Assembly (NCBI GenBank): GCA_963693315.1
Contig: OY856186.1
Location: 280,257,220-280,321,219, forward strand
DNA: 64,000 nucleotides
Direction of reading: 5' to 3'
Source of the DNA: Diogma glabrata
Lineage: Eukaryota; Arthropoda; Insecta; Diptera; Cylindrotomidae
Of this stretch, positions 23,002 to 34,380 are shown piece by piece (the first letter of the stretch is position 1; each line of letters opens with the position of its first letter). The notes under the pieces are model-generated. The model did not search any database. It was not told the DNA's origin and saw only the letters and a list, made by a program, of their open reading frames with translations. The position numbers were made by a program, and so were the translations under genes.

Positions 23002-23225
23002 AAATAATTGTAGCTTGCACGCCAATCGAGATGCTGGGTAACATTATCTCGATGACAAATCGCATATTCTTTTCCTTACAGAAACGCAAGTTTCTGAAAA
23101 TTTTACACCATGGGTAACTCTAAAGCCCGTTTAGGCTTCAATCAGCTATTAAACTTCATAGATGTATGTGCACGAGGGTGTTGCTTATAAACGCTTTACA
23201 AATTTTGAGCAACATGGTTATGGCT
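23002..23225 (+). mobile_element. LINE endonuclease fragment, decayed
   Basis: Translated with frameshifts this reads HANRD..., ILFLTETQVSENF and HEGVAYKRFTNFEQHG. This parallels LNANHDHVQHH, NILFLTETQVSENF and HESVAYTRFPNFELHG in the 1007-aa ORF of the LINE at 46.8-49.9 kb. It is the N-terminal part of the APE endonuclease of the same LINE family on the plus strand, with internal stops. A later piece of the same family occurs at 31.4-34.4 kb. Confidence 0.7.
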
Positions 23226-23337
23226 ACTGTTGCGGTAACCAGCCACTACTGCAGACCGTCCGGGAGATATAAATCAAGATCTTTAAATTTCTTTATGGTA
23301 ATTTAATCTAAAATTATTAACTATAATGCCACCTAAA

Positions 23338-24702
23338 TTGGCAAGACAACTTCAATCATGTATGGATGACAACAATTGTGAAGAACGTTCTGAGTCGGAA
23401 TCCGCATGTGATATGTTAGCATGCGACAAATGTCAGCTTTTGCAGCATTACGATTGTGTGGGATTTTAGAAGGATGACTATATCGAGAATGCTGAATTTG
23501 TGTGTTCTAAATGTATCACATGGACTACATGCTTTAAATGCAAACAACCATGCATTGAAAGTGCGGTTAAGAAATGCAACATTTGTTTAAATCTCTTCCA
23601 CACAATTTGTGCTGTTGCATCAACATGTGCTGATGCTGTGTCGATAGATGAATGGATTTGCGCTGTGTTTAAAAGGCTAAATAACCATCCAGAAATTGAA
23701 TTCAATAATTCAGATATGGTATCGTCATCTTCAATTGCATTTCAAGTACGTTTGCTAGATGAAGAAGAAGCGTTGTTGCAACAAAAGTTAAAAGCAGAAT
23801 TCAACCTCAAGCTACGATATATGCGAAAGACACATATAGTGTAATTGCAGAGGGATCTATTAAGGGATATCAATATAGTTTTTCAATGACAAAAGAAAAG
23901 CTTCTGCTGGATGTAGAGAAATGGAGTTCGACTCATTATTATCATTTGACCACTAATATTATTGAGGTATCAAAGAACCTGAACTGTACAAGAAATGTAC
24001 CATCAACGTCCAAGTGAGCTGGCAATATTGAATCAAAGGTAAAAACTATAAATGATTCAGTACGCGATATTCATCGACTAAATCATAAAACTGGTACCAT
24101 TGAATTTAAATTACCGAGTTCATTTCAACGATATTTGTCAAATAAACGGAATTAGAACCAAGAGAACAAAGGTATAACAATTCTGATCTACAATTTGATT
24201 GCAATCAACCAAATTTACGGACACCTAGGATAAGCAATTGTGTTGATGAATTTGATGGTAGGTGTGGACCATTAACATAGGAAAAGATCGCAGCTCAACA
24301 ATCAATGTCCAATAAGGTGAAGTTTACTACAATTTGATGGTGATATACGTAGGTTGCCCATATTCAAAGCAAATTTGAGTGAGTTTTTCCGATGCCGAAA
24401 ATTTCGACCTTCTGCAACAAAGTCTATATGGCAAGATGTTTGATATTGTTAAGGGTCTTTTAACATTCGCCAATTATCATGGAAATATTCCAGAGATGCT
24501 TTGGAAGACCTGTAGTAATAATTACTACTCTTGTTAGTCAAGTGCAAGATTATCAATTCGTACGAATTGAAAAGCTGGAATCGTTGGTTGAGTTTTTACA
24601 CAACTAGTACAAGATCTATATGCTATCATTCGTGCTAATGGTTTAAACATGCATTTGTCATTTATATTACTCTCAATACCTGGCTTGAAGATTTGGCTGT
24701 GG
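23338..24702 (+). mobile_element. BEL/Pao retrotransposon, gag part with PHD-type fingers
   Basis: Starts at ATG 23338 (MPPKLARQLQS). The frame, broken by TAG at 23467, has a Cys/His-rich region: CDMLACDKCQLLQHYDCVG, then CSKC, CFKCKQPC and CNICLNLFHTIC (23412-23615). The spacing is that of PHD-type zinc fingers, which occur at the N terminus of some insect BEL/Pao gag proteins. A coiled coil-like DEEEALLQQKLKAEF follows (23757-23800), then badly broken sequence to about 24660 in which IAAQQSM and LP.F...LSEFF recall the conserved gag core. Numerous stops show it is dead. It is interrupted at 24705 by a TIR element and resumes at 28326. Confidence 0.75.
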
Positions 24703-26391
24703 TACACTCAGAGAATTTTGTTAGTAAATTTAATAACCGCCCGTTTTAAAAATGTGTAATAAGTTATTTTATCAATCTAATAACGATTTTTATTAAAGTA
24801 ATTGCCACATTCGTTCGATTAATACTTTTTGTTATTATTTTAATAAAAATGTTTATCAAAATAAAAATACGGTCAATATTATTAAAAAAATCACAACGGT
24901 TGATTAAACTAATAACCAATTCTTATTAAAATGATGAATTCAGACAATCAAATAAAAATTTATGTGATTAACGTAGAGCTATTAAAATAAAAACATAAAT
25001 TATTATTTTTGTAGTTAATTTTAATAACAATTTTATTAGATTAATCATCGACGTTTTTACTTTCAAAACGTAGGTTATTAAATTAATAATAGTATACATT
25101 AATCTTACTTTAAGTTATTATTTTTAATAACGATTAATAAAATATTGGTAAGAATCACAGTTTATATCCAGACGCTGAATAAACAACTTTAAAAAATATT
25201 TAAAAGTTTTGTGAAAAGTTAAAAGTGTTAAGAAAATTGAAAAAGTAAGATTATTTTATCGATTATCGATTATTTTATCGAAAGATTACGTTATCGTTTA
25301 ACGTTTGGTATGTGAAACTTTGTAAATTTTTGTACTGTCTATGGTGTGGTAAAAAAAATGGTTTTTCAGTTCCTGAAGCAGATTCATCAGACAGAACATG
25401 TAGAAATTTTGTTCGATGAACAGAGTAGTTAGGCTAAAATTGAGTCTGCATGGGACAGGACCAAACAACTGAGACTCAGCGACATTTCAAAATTAAAATC
25501 AACTTCGGAAATTTTAACCAAATGGAAGCAATTTAAATTACCGCTTGGTTATAAACTGGTAATTAATAATTCAATATTAGTATATTTCAATAACATTTTA
25601 ATTATAATTATAATAATATATATATAATAATTATAATTAATTCTAATAATATTCCTTTCAAAATTTTCAGATAGACATTTATTTTAAAGCAATGTTTCCG
25701 AAAGCCAGCGATTTTGGTTGTAAATTACCAACCATTTATTCAAAAAACTCAGCCCATTTTTGAAGAACAAATTAAAGATGAAAAGTTAAGAGAGGTGGTT
25801 GAAGAACTTCGCAATACAGAGAATATGACAGAAAGTAGGTTTTTTAAATTTGTCTTTTGGCTCCAAAAACTTGAAAATCACATACAACAGAAGCAGAATT
25901 CCATTCAAATTTTACAGCAACAGAATTTTTTGCTGTCAAATTTGTATGAAATTCTGTTTCTGTTTCTGATGTATTTGAATACCCGGCTATAAGCTAAAAC
26001 GTTGTTTTTGGACATGTCATTTGTAATTTTTTTGAGTGAAAACAATTAAACCTATTCAATGTTAGATTCTGTAATAATATAATATTTTTCTGTTTTATAT
26101 TATTTAGATGATATTCTGCTATCAACTATGTATTTACTGCACAGGATACTCCGTCAAACCAACAAATAAAGTTTTGTAGCATAAAATTTATAAGAAATAC
26201 ACTGTTAGATATTCTTAAAACAGTTTTGCCATTATAGGCGAAAATGTTCAAAATGATGAAGAGATGTTACAAAAGTATTTCGATAAAAAATTACCAATTC
26301 AGCCTCTTTTGTTAATCAGTGGGTCTATAATAAAGCCAACTAGAATGTTTTGATAATGTACGGTATGAAGTTTATACAACATGGAATAGTA

Positions 26392-26517
26392 GATTCTTGT
26401 ATGAGCTTAGAATGAAGGCAATTCTTCACGAGGATGAAGTTTCCCGAAACGAGCGTAGCGAGTGGAGGGAATCATCCGAGTGAAGAATTGCCATCATCCC
26501 AAGCGAATACAAGATGT
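26392..26517. repeat. ~126-nt hairpin inside the TIR element
   Basis: TCTTGTAT...GCTT...ATGA.GGCAATTCTTCAC is mirrored by GTGAAGAATTGCC.TCAT...AAGC..ATACAAGA. The tip is CGAAACGAGCGTAGCGAGTG. Weaker pairing extends outwards by about 20 nt on each side. Confidence 0.8.
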
Positions 26518-27001
26518 TATTATATCCACGACTGTAAAATATTTCGTTTAATTTCCAGTTTTCATGCAAAAATTTGTATCGCCATATTGAAATAAAAACG
26601 TCAAAGATATCGAAAAACAAAACAAGTTTGTTGTTTAATTTGTTAGGGGAATATTTAATAAACTGTAGAGCTGTTAAAGAATTTTAATCAAATTAACTAG
26701 TTGTGGAATGAATACAATTACAATGGAAGACATACGCATGGAAAGCATATATTCTTTAGTCGTGGATAAAGTAATTGATGTGTGCTTCAAAATATTTTTT
26801 CTATGCAAAAAGTCAATTCACTAGTGAAAAAGAATAACAAATTGTAGTTGCTATGGTTTTTCATATAATTTTATAAAGTATTTTAAACAACGTAACCATG
26901 AAAAAATAGAATATGAATTTTGAACGTTTTGTTGTCGATTTATAACTTTATAATTTATAGTAAACATCGATTATATATATACTACCATAGAAAAAATTGC
27001 A

Positions 27002-27118
27002 TTTCCTACGCGAAATAAAAACGTTTTTCGTTCGTAAACATGTCTGACTCGACGCTAGCGCGTCTCGTGAACATATGTTTACTCACGAAAAAACAATGTT
27101 TTCATCTCTTGTAGGAAA
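27002..27118. repeat. 117-nt hairpin inside the TIR element
   Basis: TTTCCTAC (27002) pairs with GTAGGAAA (ending 27118). Pairing continues with AAAACGTTTTTCGT against ACGAAAAAACAATGTTTT and GTAAACAT against ATGTTTAC. The tip is GACGCTAGCGCGTC, itself nearly palindromic. Confidence 0.75.
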
Positions 27119-27798
27119 ATATACTATTATTTATTCAACTTAAAATATCCGCAATCAGCAACCAATTTTGGAATTTTATCCAAAAGTATTTTTTTACATT
27201 GAAAGGCGATAAAGAAAGAGCACATTGTTCGGTTCATTTGTTGAATGATTTGTTAAATTCAAATCAATAATATATATTATTAGTTTAGCTATGTAAATTT
27301 ATTTTTTAATTAATAAAAAATATAGTAAAATATAATAAATATTACTATATTTTTTATTTTATATACGCACATAGACTCCTTTTGTTCTTTTAATTTTTGT
27401 CACATATAAATATAAAAATACTTTAAAGCAAAATTATGAATTATTTTAGAATTAAAACTGTGAAATATAAATCTTTAAGATTAAATGAAAATAATTGAAA
27501 TAAATAAAATCGTTAATAAAGAATTTATGCTCTCTTTTATTTAAAAAGTGTAAAATATAAGTTCCATTATTAATTTAATAAGTTTCATTATTAATTTTAT
27601 GTTTTACTGATATATTATGAGTCGTTTAGACCTAAGTTACCGAAATAATAAAGATACCCTTAATTCCCAAGGGAATTATAATACAATTTGAACTAAAAAA
27701 CAACTAACTTGATCAATTAAAACTCAAAATCATGCTATCAAATACTTGATAAAAATAAGTGTTTTAGTTTAATAAATGTTTTATAGTAAAAAATAAAA

Positions 27799-27933
27799 TT
27801 ATTTATGTATCACGTGAATTATTAGATGTCAATTAACTTGTGAAACTTACTAACCCTCGGGCCAGAGGCCCTCGGGTAGTAAACGTTTCCCGCGGGAATT
27901 AACATTCTGATAATTCCCTTGATACATAAATAA
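27799..27933. repeat. 135-nt hairpin inside the TIR element
   Basis: TTATTTATGTATCA pairs with TGATACATAAATAA, GAATTAT with ATAATTC, and CTTACTAACCCTCGGGCC with GGCCCTCGGGTAGTAAACG. The loop is only AGAG. The right arm contains a CCGCGGG block. Arms of about 60 nt with scattered mismatches make this the most complete hairpin of the three. Confidence 0.85.
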
Positions 27934-28325
27934 CTATAATAACATCTTATTATTGATTTAATAAGAACCTATTATTAATCTAATTAGATTGTATTATTAA
28001 TCTGATAACCTAATATTATTTTAAAAACCACTTTATTATTATAATAATATATGTCATTTATCCAAGGGATACCTAATATAAATGTAATCCATTATGTTAT
28101 TATTTCAATATGAATTTTTATAAATATAAAAGCTATCGTTTTTAGATTTAAAATTTAATTTTCTTTTGTTAGTAAATATTACGAACAAATAATATTAGTG
28201 TAATAATGCCTGTTATTACGAAATTAGTGAAAATAATCACAAGTTGTGATTAGCTGTATAATAATCACCAAATTATTAATCTAATGGCTATTTTGATAGT
28301 TTTTAATAACAGAATTCTCTGAGTG

Positions 28326-31300
28326 TAGCATCAGATGTCCTTTGAAGATTTGACAATTGATAGTGAGCAATCAAAGAAATCGAACATCATCAAAAGTTAC
28401 GCTCAAGCAATACGGTCAACCGATAAACCAACAAATGTGCTTGCAAATACAAACAATTGTCTATTATGTAGAGAAAGTGAACACATGTTTGTCAACTGTA
28501 CAACTTTTTTTGTCATCAAATTTGATGAGGCGATGAGATTTCGTCATCAAAAGAAGATTGTGTCGTGTTGCCTAATTTATCACCCGAAGATTATGTGTAC
28601 AATTACGTTACCCTATAATATTGATGGTTTCAACCGCATGCATAACAAAACTCATCACTCCATTAATAAGCAAATTAAATCTAGTAATGAAATCCAATCT
28701 AATTCTTAATTATCGGGTGATCAGGTAATTTTGTTGCTAGTTAGTTTATATGGAAATGATCAGTGCATTGATACATACGCCTTTCTAGAAGAAGGCTCAT
28801 CACTAACTTTAATTGAAGCAGAGCTATCTATGCAATTGGGCTTGAATGGCAAGCCAAAGTCTCTGTGTTTGTCAGGGACTGGTGGAGTTGTACGTAAAGA
28901 AGAGAGTAGCTGATCTGCAAGTCTCTGGAATAGGTCTAAACGATAAGATGTATTCATTATACAACGCCAGAACGATTAGAAGTCTTGCGTAGCCATCCCA
29001 GTCATATTATCACCCGTTCAAATAATATGAGTATTTGAAAAATTTACCAATACGAGAATATGAAGGTGCGATACCACGCATTCTAATGGAAAACGACACC
29101 TACTCTCTTACAGTAGATCTCCAAGTTCGTGAGGGTAATCTTTATGAACCAGTAGCTACCAACACCCAACTAGGCACCCACACAGTGTCGAGCCCTGTCG
29201 CCAGTAATATTTCAAATATCATCATGTCAGTTAATTCACACATTTATGCAAAAATGATGACAAGCCAGATCTGCATGAATTAGAGAAGAAGTTTTTCTCG
29301 GTTGATAATTTTAAAGTCCGACAAAATGGTATGGTCCTAGAGTTGAAAGATGGTGCCAGAGCGTGAATTCTTTTAGAGTTACACACGAAGTACAATGGTT
29401 CCGGCTATGAGTCTGCACTCTTATGGAAATATGTCTCTTCGACTCTGCCGAACAACTATAATATGGCGTTTAAAAGATTGAGCAGTCTAGAACGTAAGAT
29501 GACTAAAGACGAAGTCATTCTCAATTTTATGCACGATCAAATTGATGGCTATCTGAAAAAGAGATATATAAGGAAATTGTCAAAACATAAACCAATTTCA
29601 GTAGATAAGAGAGCATTCTTCTAGTATTTTTTATTAATAATCCAAACAAACCAAATAAACCTCGTATGGTTTCGGATGCTACAGCAAAATTCAATGGGGT
29701 AATCTTAAGGTCTATGCTGCCAACTGGGCCGCAATCCAAAACGCAGCTGGTTGAAATTTTATGTCGATTCAGAGAGCACCTTGGGGCGATATCAGGCGAT
29801 ATGCAGCAGATGTTCCTTCAGATATTGGTTAGTTCTGTTGATCAGATGTCTCAACTAATATACCTGATATTTTTGTCATGCAAGTTTTGAAATTTGGCTT
29901 CACTAGTTCACCATGCACAGCCGAGTATTGTATGGTTTCTAACGCGAAGAGATGTCAACAGAAATTGCCAGCAGCGTATGAATCTATTACTCACAACCAC
30001 TACGTTGATGATTGGTTAGATGTTTTGTGAACGACGATGTTACTTTGGAAACGATAAAACAAGTTGATAAGGTTCATAAAAAGGGTGGGCTTGTAATGAA
30101 AAATTGTATTACTAACTCAAGTAGTATCAGCAACGAATTGAAATTGGTCGAATAATTGTCACAGGCTCGCGAACTTACCGATAGCCAGCAACAAAAAATA
30201 TTCGGTATGTTATGGTCACCTTAAGATGATGTCTTTAAGTTTAGAATCCGTCCAGAATCCCTTCAACAAAACGAGAGGTATTGAGGATCGCCATGAGTGT
30301 GTTTGATCCACTTTATCTAGTTGGATTCATATTAGTACATTCAAAAATGTTCATACAGAGTCTTTGGCGCATACATCTTGAATGGTACGAAAAGATACCG
30401 ATAGAATTATCAAACTCGTGGTAGTGTATGCAAATGGTAAGACGAATTGAAACATTAATGATTTCCAGTCACTACAGTTCTACCTGTGAAGTCGCAAATA
30501 ATATTCAACTACACATCCTCTCCGACGCTAGCAAGAGGGTGTATGCGACGCTTTTTTACTTACGATTTGAATTCTCTAACAGAATAGAAATTCTGTTCGG
30601 TTCCAAATCAAAGGTGGCTCCGAATAAACCCATTTCTGTGCCGAGGATGGAGCCACTCGCAACCGTATTAGGTGCTCGATTTATGAAAAAATTGCAGTAC
30701 TTATGGACGGATTTACAAACTGTCCAAACATTTTTAAATTCGGACGCTCGTAAGTACAAGCAATTTGTAGCACTGCAAATTGGTGAGTTACTTGATACCC
30801 CGAATATAAAACAATAGAATTAGATATAATCTAAATTAAACATTGCAGATATGATAACTAAGTTCAAAGAAGAGACAGTAACAATCAGTTCACAATCCAC
30901 AATCGAAGTTCCTTTACAATGACCGAGATATAAGCCGACACCTGAAGAAACGTTGGCAAGTGTACCTGATTTAATCAGTGGTTCTCATCATCACATGAAA
31001 TTTGATGAGCTTGGTGTTATAGTCGATGTTGTGTACCACAGCAGCTGGAATAAATTAAAAGGAGCACAACCTAGACTTCTTTTTTAGTGTATGAAATAGT
31101 TTAATGGAATCAATAGTCGGCAGCATCTTATTCAAATCAATGAGGCATCGATGTTGGAATATATTGAAAAAGTAGAAACATTGTTGATTCGGTATGCACA
31201 ATGGACTTTCCAGAAGTCCGATGTGATCGTTCCACAATCGATCGTCCCATCGAGCAGATATTAAGTAGTTCGAAGGGATAATCGAAGGGATAATCGATTC

Positions 31301-31380
31301 ACGACCTTTTACCTACATTCTTGTTGGTCCCGATACTCCGAAAGCACTAACCCAGAAATCACCAGGCTAAAAATTCCAAC
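28326..31380 (+). mobile_element. BEL/Pao retrotransposon, protease-RT-RNase H part, decayed
   Basis: Continuation of the element begun at 23338. 28335-28709: zinc-knuckle region (CLLCRESEHMFVNC, CCLIYH..IMC). 28731-28913: aspartic protease-like DUF1758 block (DTYAFLEEGSSLTLIEAELS). 29035-29283: linker (YEGAIPRILMEND, PVATNTQLG). 29280-30200: reverse transcriptase with broken frames, YVDD active site at 30001-30012. 30428-30817: Pao RNase H-like region (LHILSDASKRVYAT, SKSKVAPNKPISVPRMEPLA, RKYKQFVALQIGELL). All are in BEL/Pao order. From 30830 to 31380 the frame is broken, and neither an integrase core nor a 3' LTR is recognisable. It is dead: many stops, and split by the TIR element. Confidence 0.82.
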
Positions 31381-31455
31381 AAATACAATACAGTTGTATT
31401 AAAGGTTTGTATATATGAAATTTTTTTTGCAGAAGTTCAAATTTTATACCTAACT

Positions 31456-31760
31456 GCAAACAAACATATCCCAAACAAACATATCATAATATTGTGGACG
31501 AAATCAAAGCAAAATTCTCTAAATTATGAGGTTATAGTTACCAGTGACTTCAACCACAGCAAATTGAGATTAAAATATTCCAGGATGACTGATGACGACA
31601 ACAATAAAAATCTGGCACAAGTATCTGCCGCATCACAGAGCCTGTCTCAAATTGTAAAAAGCCAAACTTTCACTCCTCGTTATATCGGCCCCTCGGTGGT
31701 GATCGAAATTTTTCCCTAAATCTCTACCTCACTATTTACAGTCCCAACACATTAGCCATA
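31456..31760 (+). mobile_element. LINE endonuclease fragment (family of 46.8 kb LINE)
   Basis: The frame 31492-31719 reads YEVIVTSDFNHSK, AQVSAASQSLSQIVKSQTFT and PRY. It corresponds to CEVIVTGDFNVHNKSW and AEIFAASQGLFQIVKSPTFT in the intact 1007-aa LINE ORF. It is the middle of the APE endonuclease, after the 23002-23225 piece. GDFN has become SDFN and the frame closes at 31717-31719, so it is decayed. Confidence 0.75.
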
Positions 31761-32098
31761 CAAATTTGTTCTAAAAATTATCTTTAACCTGACCACCTCC
31801 CTATTCTGTTTAGCGACCAGTGTATTTGGAGTTATGCGAATTAAATCAACTCCCTTAATATGACCAAAAATATTTTTTTTAAAATGTAAACAGAGAAATA
31901 CATCTTCTTTTTTTACTCTTTAGTCTCTTCTGTCCACATGTCAAATCGTCATTGAATACGCTCGTCCAGACTTACATATTTATTGTCTCCACGGATACTA
32001 ATACATACTAACACATATCCACCTTCTTGAGGTAAGTGCCGGTGATACAGTTATAATCGTACCATCGCTGTCGAAAAAAAACTAAGAACTTTGTTGTA
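31761..32098. other. Unassigned junction sequence
   Basis: AT-rich sequence between a LINE fragment and a transposase-like C terminus. No coding signal was recognised. Confidence 0.4.
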
Positions 32099-32299
32099 AT
32101 GGATGAATTTCTGGATGTATGTGAGCCACCAGATACAGATGAATTTTTCCATGCAATTGTTAATGAAGTGAGAGCCGAAAATTCAGACCCTCTTATGGGA
32201 GGTAATTCTGAGGAAAGTGATGAAGAACCGTTAGAAAATGAAAAACCTCTGCCAACATATTCTGAAATCACCAACAGTTTGGCAACTTTAAAACATTAA
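32099..32299 (+). mobile_element. Tigger/pogo-type transposase C-terminal relic
   Basis: ATG at 32099 opens a 66-residue acidic frame: IVNEVRAENSD, EESDEEPLENEKPLPTYSEI and NSLATLKH. An acidic Asp/Glu stretch followed by P(T)YSEA...LxTLxxY is the usual end of Tigger/pogo and jerky-type DDE transposases. The upstream catalytic domain is not present. The frame ends a few bases before LINE RT sequence begins at about 32300, so the LINE piece interrupts or abuts it. The frame could have been longer before the join. Confidence 0.6.
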
Positions 32300-34380
32300 G
32301 GAGTTAATATGAATGAACTTCACTTCGAACCCAAAATATTCGCTAAACTTTTAAAGGGGTTAAACATTAGCAAAGCCTTAGGAGTGGACAATATTCCACC
32401 CATTATTTTAAAAACCTTTTCCAAAGAACTTGCACCAACTTTGACTAAAATATTCTACCAATCCTACAAATCTGATATATTTCCCTCGTGCTGGAAGTTG
32501 GCAAATATCCAGCCCATTCCCAAGAAGGGACCAAAATCCGATATATCAAATTATAGGCCAATAGCTTTACTATCGGTCCTATCCAAAGTCTACGAGCATG
32601 ATATTAATACACACATTACAAAATTTCTGAAAGAAAATCATTTAATATCCGACTGCCAATACGGTTTTCGAAACAAAAGATCAACTACCGATCTATTAAA
32701 CTATGTAGCGCATTGTTGGAACAGCATACTCGATAAAGGTGGTGAAACATACGTTATCGCTTTAGACATCTCCAAGGCATTTTATCGAGTCTGGCATGCC
32801 AACTTAATCAACAAGCTCGTTGCGTATGGTTTTAATCCCAATGTTGTGAAGCTGATTCAAAATTTTCTATCCAACTGATACATTTCGGCTTCCTTAGACG
32901 GATTTTCTTCTGAGTCTAAACTAATTAACACTGGTGTACCTCAAGGCTCTTGAAAATCCACAAGCAGACCAATAAATAGTTTTGCAGATGATAGTACTCT
33001 GCACAAGTCGTTCGAGCCTCTTCCTTCAAAAGGTAAATTGCACGAACGAATTAATCCCTTCCGGAGAGACGCTGCGATAAACGTGAATTAAGACCTAAAA
33101 AAAGTCGCCTATACTATTGGAAATTCCGACCATTATTTAATCACACCATTTATCAAAAATAATTTTAAAACTAAAGTTTCCAAAATCCGTAAAATATTTC
33201 ACTCTTTGAAAATGGTCTCAGAAAGTTTTTTTTTCAAGGTTTCCCTTTTGATTGTCATTGTTTTTATACTGACGATGTAAATGTTTCTGCTCAAATTTCT
33301 ACTGAAACGATTCAATTCGGTATTAATAAATGTGTTCCTTTCTCAATAGTGACAGCCCAACAAAATTTGTGTCTTAGAAACAAACGCAGATTATTTAAAA
33401 TTTGGATTCGTTACAAAAATCCTGTAAAGTTCCCAGTACCTAAAGGGTATTTTACTAATGGAAGCGTAATGCATATGAAATAACTGTATTTCAAACCATA
33501 AATGGTCGCACAACTGTTAAAGGGCTTAAACAACAACAAAGCTTATAGTCTGGACAATTATATGTTTCATATGATCCAAAAACGCAAAAGTTTCAAAAAA
33601 AATTGTACTCACACTTACTAAAATTTTCTACTAATTCTATATGTCTGGTATTTCTGTCACGCAAGGAATGAATTATGATATTTCAAATTATAGATCAACA
33701 GCTTTACTCCCAGTCTATGTAGAAAATAAGAGCATTATATTATTATACACATATCAACATTTTTGGAACACAAACTAATAACCTATCTAATAGCCAATAC
33801 GAGATTCAAAGTTAAAGACCTCCAGCCAAACCCAAGAACTATGTAGGCTATCATTAGAACAGCTTACTTGGTAAAAATTGGTGAAACGTACGACATCGAT
33901 TTAAATATCTAAGGATTTATTCGAATCTGCAATGCCAAATTTATTAACAAGCTCGTTGGGTGCGGATTTTATTCCGCAGTCGTGAAGCTGACTCCAAATT
34001 TTTTCATCAGCCGTCACATTTCGGTATCCATAGATGAGTTTTTTTCTGAGCCTAACTTAATTAATGTTGGTGTACCCCAAAGTTTTGTATCTATTTTTAA
34101 TTTATGTCATCGAACTGTTGAAAATCCACAATAATCAGATAAATAGTTTTGCAATGGTAGTACACTGCAAAAGTCTTTCGTCCCCTATCTTCAAAGGGTA
34201 AAATGCATAACCAAGTGAATTTCGTCCGGCCATAAATGTGTGTTTGCCCGGTCACAAATAGGGAATGTAAAAGCATTCGTTTATGGAACGTATCAATTTC
34301 GAACGACTTAATCTGAAACGATCATATAACGGCGATGGCAGAGAGTGCGTCTAAAAATTTGGTCTGCTCAATTGATGTAA
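32300..34380 (+). mobile_element. Scrambled, decayed LINE (family of 46.8 kb LINE)
   Basis: 32309-32878 is an open RT segment starting MNELHFEPKIFAKLLKGLNI and containing NYRPIALLSVLSKVYEH and YVIALDISKAFYRVWH (D to Y change in AFDR). A stop (TGA 32877-32879) and a deletion after GVPQGS (about 32951) follow, then INSFADDSTLHKSFEPL (RT active site FADD near 32985). At about 33115 the sequence jumps back to endonuclease-end sequence (GNSDHYLITPFIK), then runs with many stops through connector and a second, more eroded RT copy to about 34380. The order RT, endonuclease end, RT shows rearrangement or nested insertion rather than a single simple copy. Confidence 0.8.

Larger units (their letters stand above)
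25358..27270 (+). pseudogene. Broken gene inside the TIR element, unassigned protein family
   Basis: Pieces in order. Exon 25358-25558 (ATG; one stop at 25430-25432): IESAWDRTKQLRLSD and KWKQFKLPLGYKL, with a GTAATT donor. After a TTTTCAG acceptor at 25670: IDIYFKAMFPKASDF and, after a frameshift, NYQPFIQKTQPIFEEQIKDE, KLREVVEEL. Then 26237-26350: ENVQNDEEMLQKYFDKKLPI, QPLLLISGS, and in a shifted frame DNVRYEV. Then about 27125-27270: FNLKYPQSAT, FWNFIQKYFFTLKGDKERAH ending LLNDLLNSNQ and stop. The order and motifs (YKLIDIxF, KxxPIF...KD, P.QPLL..xG, N.xRYE, LxYP...W.FIQKYFF) match from memory a widespread uncharacterised animal protein family, sometimes labelled SAMD3-like in databases. That resemblance is unverified. 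I see no known DDE catalytic triad. Confidence 0.6.
24705..28325 (+). mobile_element. 3.6-kb TIR element with TA target duplication, uncharacterised family
   Basis: The left end CACTCAGAGAATTTTGTTA and the inverted right end (complement CACTCAGAGAATTCTGTTA) match at 18 of 19 positions. TA flanks both sides (24703-24704 and 28326-28327), and removing the element rejoins BEL/Pao sequence. Both subterminal regions (24720-25160 and about 27930-28310) are packed with TAATAAC, TTATTAAT and GATTAATAA motifs, plausible binding sites for an element protein. The interior holds a broken multi-exon plus-strand gene (25358-27270) and three long hairpins. A TA duplication occurs in Tc1/mariner-like elements, but the size, TIR sequence, subterminal repeats and encoded protein do not look like mariner. 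I cannot place it in a named superfamily. Confidence 0.85.

Noticed and set aside
25714..25992. 92-aa frame as an independent gene
   Set aside because: It is one exon piece of the broken multi-exon gene in the TIR element, joined to flanking pieces by a frameshift and intron.
30556..30759. Minus-strand frame in the BEL/Pao region
   Set aside because: Shadow of the RNase H-like frame on the plus strand. Likewise 28760-28957 and 29527-29739.
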